From positions 434,001-498,000 of the forward strand of contig CANTUR010000285.1 in NCBI GenBank assembly GCA_947683625.1: DNA of 64,000 nucleotides, given 5' to 3'. Position numbers and translations under genes: made by a program. This DNA is from Mallotus nudiflorus (taxonomy: Eukaryota; Streptophyta; Magnoliopsida; Malpighiales; Euphorbiaceae). Each line of letters begins with the position of its first letter. Positions within the stretch are counted from its first letter, which is position 1. Shown piece by piece: positions 58,301 through 64,000 of the stretch. The notes under the pieces are model-generated. The model was not told the origin of the DNA and did no database searches. It was given only the letters and a program-made list of their open reading frames with translations.

Positions 58301-58506
58301 GATGATTTTCTTATGACAAGAAATAACATAAGTATTGTGGAAAAGTTAAAGCAAGAAATGATGGAGATGTTTAAGATGACAGATCTCGAGCTAATGACCT
58401 TCTTTCTTGGAATGGAAATCAAACAGAGTGAGTTTGAAGTCTTCATCTATCAGAAGAAATATGCCAAAGAGATTTTGAAAAAGTTTAAACTTAAAGAATG
58501 CTAAAA

Positions 58507-59850
58507 TGTTAACCATTTTCATGATCAAACTCCTAATTTTAGACTTTGACAAACAATTTTTATACTAATAATTTCAATTAAGTGTGTAGGGAATTATATA
58601 CCAAACATATACCAAGCATATACACTTTTGGATGAATAGTGACTTTTCAGGTTGATTGAACCTCTGATATTGAAGAAGACTTTTGACATATTTAAAGCTC
58701 TTAAATGAGAAAATGAGCTTCTTAAATTTTGAAGTAGACATCTTAAGCTTTCTTAATTGAGCTTGCTTGTTAAAATCCAAGTTCATTTGAATATGCAAAT
58801 CTTCAGTCGAAGTTAGCATATGCAGTTTGCATAGCTCTTGGTATTTCAGAAATATCTTGACCTAAAAATCTCCAATTGAGGTGATTAAAATTTTTATGGA
58901 AATCTAAGAGAATTATCTACAACATTTATGAATAATATTTTGGCTGAATCGATCATCTTCAGTCCTTTTCACTAGCATCTTTTAAGATCGTTATGAGCTA
59001 TCCTTGAATGGAGCATGTTGAGCACGTTTTTGCCAAAAAATGGCAGTACCCCTCACGAGCGTGAGTGCTCATGACCTACTCATGAGAGACCTCTGATAGC
59101 ATCCAACAGGAATATTTGAATGCAATGGATATATTTTTGCTCCTCACGAGCATTGTTCACTCATGAGCCGCCCCGTGACTATCCTTTGAGCTGCCAAAAG
59201 TCCAAGAATTGATTCAAAATCAATTATAAATGTTAGAGACATGATTGATACATCCAAAAACTATATTTTTAAGTTTTTTTTATATAAACACAACTTATAA
59301 TTCAATTGAGAGGTTAAGAAAACTTGTTTATCATTCATTATTTTCTTAAACATTCAATTAAGCTCTTAAACTTTCCTTTAAACAATTCTTTGTGTATAAC
59401 TCTTGTGAGAGTTAGTGAGTGATTAGAATAGACATTCTTATCCTTCTATTTTCTAGGTTTAGAAAATGGGAAGTGAGATTCTATTCTAAATAAATTGGTT
59501 TAAGTGTTTAGCCATTAAAACACTTGGGAATTTGGTTTTAGTGTGAGCCTTGAAAACACTTGTAATTTGATTTTTGAGTGAGCCTTGAAAACTAAAGTTG
59601 TAAGGTTGTAAGAGTGAGCCATAAAACTCTTTTGTATTCTCAATCTTATGAATAAGATTCTGGGTGATTAAAAAATCCTAACTTGGGGACTAGTTAGGTG
59701 GAGACGTAGGATTATTGTTGAATCTGAACTTCTTAAATATTTGTGTTCTTCATCCTTCCTTCTCAACTCTTACTAAATTCTTGCAAAGAATTCCTTTAAT
59801 TTCCTATTTTTATTTGATAGTACTATTCATCCCCCTCTAGGACTCTTTCA
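58507..59850 (+). repeat. Copia-5 5' LTR
   Basis: 1344 bp, TGTTAACCATTTTCATGATC ... CCCCCTCTAGGACTCTTTCA, ends like SIRE-type LTRs. Degenerate GTGAGCCTTGAAAAC-type repeats lie at 59510-59640. CTCACGAG / CTCATGAG palindromic words lie at 59051-59170. Confidence 0.82.
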
Positions 59851-59901
59851 ATTGGTATCAGAACTTGAATTCTAGGTACTTCATTACTAGAATACAAGAT
59901 C

Positions 59902-61840
59902 ATGTGGAGTGAATCTCAAAACATCTCTTCTCTTAAACCATTCTTTGATGGTAGTGACTATTCACATTGGAAATTCAAAATGGAATTATATCTTGATTGT
60001 GATTCCATCAAACTTTGGGATATTGTCCTAAGAGATTGGGAACCACCTGCAACCATCATTAATGGTGTGATAACTACTCTTACAAGAAGCCAATGGAGCG
60101 TTGATCAAAAGGAAGAAAATCACAAAAATAAAAATGCGATGATTACTCTAGTCTCCTCCATGACAAGAGAAGGAGGCAAACTTCAACATTGCATTTCGCT
60201 AAGGAAATACGGGAAACCTTGGAGAATCACTATGAAGGAAACATTCAAGTAAGAAGCAAGAAGGTTCAACTTCATATATATGAATATGAACTCTTCAAAA
60301 TGAAGCCTCAAGAATCAATCACGCATATGACAAACCGTCTCAATGCTCTCCTCACAACCCTCAAGAAACTTGGAAAACATTTCTTCAAGGAAGAGGTAAA
60401 CAACAAGATTCTAAGAATCCTACCTAAAAATGATTGGGAATCTCGTGTTACCTCAATTGAGGAAGCTCAAGACCTCTCTACTCTATCAACCGATGTGCTC
60501 ATTAGTAAGCTCTTAACACATGAGCTCACCATCAAGTAAAGAGGTGAAGAACAAGAAGAGAAAAAAGAAAATAAAAAAAGCATTGCTCTAAAAGCTCTTC
60601 AAGAAGATAGTGAAAAGGAAAGCATCAAAGATTCTAGTGATGAAGATGGTGACACTGCCATGCTCACTAGGAACTTCAAGAAGCTTTTAAGAAAGAAAAA
60701 ATTCTCAAGAACAAGGGACTTCAACAAGAAGTTCGAAGGAGATGGGCAGAAGAAAATAAAAGAGGTTACTTACTATGAATGCAAGAAACTGGGACACATT
60801 AGAAGTGAATGTCCCAAACTTAAATTTAAGAGCAAGGGAGCAAAAGATAAAAAGAAGACATTCAAAGCTACTTGGGATGATTCCTTTGAATCCGAAGAGG
60901 AAGAGGAGCAACAAGAAGTTGCCAATCCTTACTTCATGGCCATTGAAAATGAAAATGAGGTACCATCCACTTCTTATTCTTCCTTTGATGATTGTGATGA
61001 ATATTTGATAATGATGATGATGATGATGAGAGCTCTATTGTGAGAAAATTACTTGCTAAATGCAAAAGTTTGTTATCTAAGAAGAAACAATATAAACATA
61101 AGTTAGCTAGCTTAAATAAGGATTTTGAATGTTTAAAAATTGATTTTGCTAAACTTGTTGCATCAAATGAAAAACTTTTAAGTGATGCTAAATCTTATAA
61201 TTCTTTGGAAAATCAACTTAAGAAAGCAAATAATGAAAATCATAAGCTTTCTAAGGAAGTCTTAGAATTAAAGAATTCTATTGCTAAATTTAAGAGAGGA
61301 AAAGAAACTTTAGATAGTCTTCTTGACTCTCAAAAATATCATGGAGATACTCATGGAATTGGATATAAAAATGGAATTTCTTCATCATCCTCATCATATA
61401 TTACTTTTGTTAAAGCTTCACATGATTCTACTCCTTCAACCTCAAATGAGATTCAAGCTTTCAAAGCTAAAAAATCTCATGTGATTAATAGCAAGGCAAA
61501 GTTTCATAAGATTAACCCTTCATTAACACAAAGAGGTAAGGCTAAAACTAGAGCACCTAAACCTAAGCATGCTTATATGTACACTATACATAATTATAAT
61601 AGGCATGTTGCACAATACAATGCACATAAACATATTGCACAAACTTATCAAAATATTCATCAACATTGCCAATGTATGTCTCACTCAATGTCATAAAACA
61701 ATAAGAGATACACACAACACCAAAGGCATGTTGCATATACTAGGAAAGCATATCATCCTAGGAGAAACAAATTTAAAAATATTGTATGCTCACATTGCAT
61801 GATCAAAGGACATACCAATAATATGTGCTTCTATAGAAAA
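59902..61840 (+). pseudogene. Copia-5 gag
   Basis: Begins MWSESQNISSLKPFFDGSDY, SHWKFKMELYL at 59902. A frameshift near 60190 leads into the UBN2 core (LHIYEYELFKMKPQESITHM, LPKNDWESRVTSIEEA) ending about 60539. The first zinc knuckle near 60775-60815 reads YYECKKLGHIRSEC: the first Cys of CCHC is Tyr. A long Lys/Glu/Leu coiled coil follows (61040-61340, for example LASLNKDFECLKIDFAKLV). A second, intact knuckle CSHCMIKGHTNNMC lies near 61789-61830. This two-knuckle gag with coiled coil is typical of SIRE. Several frame breaks make it inactive. Confidence 0.85.
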
Positions 61841-61944
61841 CTACACATGAATTTGCTTCCTTTGAATTATCTTGAAACTAGCCAACTTAGACTAAGAAAG
61901 GTTTGGGTTCAAACGAACATTTAAAATGCTTTATGTAGGTATGC

Positions 61945-64000
61945 TTGAAATCCGCAAGAACAAAAAGCAAGTGGTATATCGATAGTGGATGTTCAAGGCA
62001 CATGACGGGAGACAAGGAGCAATTTAACAAACTTGATGCTAAGGATGGAGGACATGTTACTTTAGGTGATAATGCAAAAGGAAAAATTATTGGCATTGGA
62101 GAAATAGGTAATCCTCAATCCTTATCTATACATCATGTGTTGTTTGTTGATGGTCTTAAACATAATTTGCTAAGTATAAGTCAATTATGTTATATGGGAA
62201 ATAAGGTGACTTTCTATCCTAGAAATTGCTTTGTTAGTAGTCTTAATGAAGAAAAAATATTTTTTAGTGCTGAAAGAGTAGTTAACATTTATGTTATTGA
62301 TTTGAATAAAATTGATAACAAAGACATAAAATGCTTAATGTCAATTTCCCATGACATATGGACATAGCATAGAAGGTTAGGACATACAAATTTTGAGCTT
62401 TTGAATGATCTTTATAAACATGAACTTATGATTGGTTTACCTAAGCTTGAATTCGCTTAGGATAAACCTTGTGATGCTTATCAAAAAGGAAAATAATCTA
62501 AGTCTTCATTTAAGCTAAAAAATGTAGTGTCCACTTCTAGACCACTTGAACTTATACATATAGATATGTTTGGACCAACTAGAGTTGCTAGTCTCAATGG
62601 AATGCACTATGCTTATGTATTGGTTGATGACTACTCTAGATACACTTGGGTGTGTTTTCTTACTCATAAGAATGATGCATTTAAAGCTTTTAAAAAATTT
62701 TTAAAAAGAGTTCAAAAAGAAAAAGGATTTTGTATTTCATCCATTAGAAGTGATCAAGGAACCGAATTTGAAAATAAATTTTTCAAAAATTATTGTAATG
62801 AAAATGGTATTTCTCATATATTTTCATCTCTTAGAACTCCTCAAGGTAGTTGAAACAAAAAATAGAACTCTTGTGGAAATGACTAAAACAATGCTTCATG
62901 AGTATAATTTGCCCCTATACTTTTGGGCGAAAGCCGTTAACACATCTTGTTATATTTCAAACCGAGTTTTTAAAAGACCAATTTTAAATAAAACATCTTA
63001 TGAGCTATGGAATAATAGAAACCCAAAATCTTATATCTAAGAGTATTTAGATGCAAGTGCTTTATATTGAACACCAAGGATAATCTTGGGAAATTTGATT
63101 CAAAAGCCAATGAAGGAATTTTCCTAGGCTATTCTATCTCTAGCAAAGCATATAGGGTCTTTAATAAGAGAACTCTAGTAGTTGAAGAGTTAATGCATGT
63201 GGTATTTGATGAATCAAACTCACTTAATCCTAGAAAGGATGTTTGTAGTGTTGATGATCTTGTAGATGACAATGAGATTGTGGAAACATAAGAAGAAAAT
63301 GCTAGTAAGCCTTTGAAACTTGAAGATCCAAGCAAGAAGGAAAATAAGGAGATACTTCAACCTACCTTCAAGGATGAACTTCCAAAGGATTGGCAATTCA
63401 AGAAAGCTCACCCTCAAGACCTCATTATAGGTGACACTACAAAAGGGGTAACTACTAGATCTAAACTCAAGTCTATTGTTAATTTAGCTTTCATTTTCTC
63501 AAATTGAACCCAAAAATGTTGATGATGCTTTGAGTGATGAATTTTGGGTGCTTGCTATGCAAGAAGAATTAAATCAATTTTAGAGAAACAAGGTTTGGAC
63601 CTTAGTTCCTAGACCTAAACATCATCCTATTATTAGCACCAAATGGGTGTTTAGAAGTAAGATGAATGAACAAGGTGTCATAACTAGGAATAAAGCTAGA
63701 CTAGTAGCTAAAGGTTATAATCAAAAGGAATTGATTATGATGAAACCTTTGCCCTTATTGTAAGGTTAGAAGCTATTAGGATGTTACTTGCATTTGCATT
63801 ATATATGGATTTTAAACTTTATCAAATGGATGTTAAAAGTGCATTTTTAAATGGTTTTATTGAATAGGAGGTATATGTTGAACAACCTCTAGGTTTTGAA
63901 AATTTTGACTCTCTAAATCATGTTTTTAAATTATTAAAAGTATTGTATAGATTGAAATAAGCTTCAAGAGCTTGTATGAAAGATTGAGTAACTTTTTACT
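61945..64000 (+). pseudogene. Copia-5 protease, integrase and RT start
   Basis: Protease YIDSGCSRHMTGD near 61977-62015 keeps the catalytic Asp. GAG-pre-integrase HRRLGHTNFELLNDLYKHEL lies near 62370, with CDAYQKGK replacing the CDACQKGK zinc Cys near 62470. The integrase core is at 62527-62853 (LELIHIDMFGPTR, YVLVDDYSRYTWVCFLTHKN, SIRSDQGTEFENKF). After a frameshift, KNRTLVEMTKTMLHEYNLPL reaches about 63040. The linker at 63067-63510 includes FLGYSISSKAYRVFNKRT. RT begins near 63500 (FWVLAMQEELNQF, stop, KVWTLVPRP, NKARLVAKGYNQKE, MDVKSAFLNGFIE) and is cut by the window end before the catalytic box. Confidence 0.87.

Larger units (their letters stand above)
52260..58506 (+). mobile_element. 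Copia-4: Ty1/copia (Tork-like) element, 3' end cut by Copia-5
   Basis: 5' LTR 52260-52554 (TGTTAGATAATG ... TTACCAACA), primer site TGGTATCAGACC at 52557, gag from 52605. A solo LTR (52678-55342) interrupts gag. Pol continues to the RT (58504), where the Copia-5 LTR begins. RNase H and the 3' LTR would lie beyond Copia-5, outside the window. Its 5' end abuts KMY-stop coding scraps (52259-52249) that resemble the SMC4 KEMYQ segment with a GTATA donor. It may therefore also have landed in SMC4. Confidence 0.87.
52605..58506 (+). pseudogene. Copia-4 gag-pol
   Basis: Gag starts MESEANFSIIGSAVFNRDNY, QLWAV; after the solo LTR it continues VRIKTYLEALDL, stop, KVVEKDYEIHALP. The UBN2-type part follows at 55652-55870. 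Two zinc knuckles near 56050-56160: HCRKKGHSPFKC and CNICKQMGHEAIIC. The protease box near 56265 reads LINSGCTNHMTYD, with the catalytic Asp now Asn. The integrase core is at 56862-57098 (ATFIDDFTRMCWIFFLKHKS; RLDNIKEYTFEAF) and NGVSERRNR near 57130. RT spans 57830-58504, with LDVKSAFLNGF near 58017, PYGLKQAPRAWYSKIDEHL and an intact YVDDFL box near 58295. Many stops are seen. Lineage Tork is inference from the gag type. Confidence 0.88.
58507..64000 (+). mobile_element. Copia-5: SIRE/Maximus-like element, runs off the window
   Basis: 5' LTR 58507-59850, primer site 59853-59864 (TGGTATCAGAAC, two changes from the exact site), then gag, protease, integrase and RT to the last base. It is inserted in the Copia-4 RT. 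Long LTR, two distant zinc knuckles and a coiled-coil gag extension fit the SIRE/Maximus lineage. Stops and frameshifts throughout. Whether it had the lineage's env-like frame cannot be seen. Confidence 0.88.

Noticed and set aside
1..64000. tRNA, rRNA and CRISPR features
   Set aside because: None is supported. The only tRNA-like words are the primer sites of retroelements and the A/B-box-like words of the small SINE. Repeats with regular spacers were not seen.

Overview
The window is nuclear DNA of a flowering plant, most likely a eudicot. It is AT-rich, has spliced genes with GT-AG introns, and is filled with plant-type retrotransposons primed by initiator-Met tRNA (TGGTATCAGAGC sites). Only one intact host gene is visible: a five-exon NOD26-like aquaporin of the NIP2/Lsi1 class (37471-39775, +). 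Beside it, on the opposite strand, lie decayed exons of the condensin subunit SMC4 (40238-52035). They are broken by a Copia element inserted inside an exon, and a second Copia element borders the fragment.

Layout. 1-4496: a decayed hAT transposon (transposase on -, terminal sequence at 4496). 4497-10814: AT-rich intergenic DNA with a 74-bp tandem duplication, a TGACG/TGCCAC-rich patch and a short SINE-like insertion with target-site duplications. 10815-27907: Copia-1 (+, 5' truncated), split by a 3.1-kb Ty3/gypsy solo LTR (11875-14963) and by a complete 10.8-kb Ty3/gypsy chromovirus (16319-27135, -). 28788-32137: another solo LTR of the same family (+). 32288-33687: a Mutator-like element with a captured gene fragment. 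34044-34372: a fold-back MITE. 36181-37131: a second Mutator-like element that ends about 340 bp before the aquaporin start codon. 40525-51559: Copia-3 (+, 162-bp LTRs, perfect 5-bp duplication). It contains Copia-2 (-), which abuts the 5' half of a second Ty3/gypsy copy (-); one later deletion explains the missing parts. 52260-58506: Copia-4 (+), with a foreign 2.7-kb solo LTR inside its gag. 58507-end: Copia-5, a SIRE/Maximus-like element running off the window.

The most interesting signal is in the giant (3.0-3.35 kb) LTRs of the Ty3/gypsy chromovirus. Five LTR copies from four insertions can be compared. All keep a splice-donor-like site after a pyrimidine-rich leader. About 0.9-1.1 kb downstream they have a splice-acceptor-like site (canonical in four copies, one base off in the fifth), followed by a series of hairpins. 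Two of these hairpins are tandem copies whose stems differ by compensating changes. This suggests a spliced, highly structured transcript leader. It is an inference from comparing copies by eye and has no expression support here.

Nearly every retroelement reading frame carries stops and frameshifts. Several catalytic Asp codons have become Asn (GAT to AAT), the pattern expected from deamination of methylated cytosines in silenced repeats. All alignments were done by eye; no percentages were computed except small hand counts, which are stated as such.
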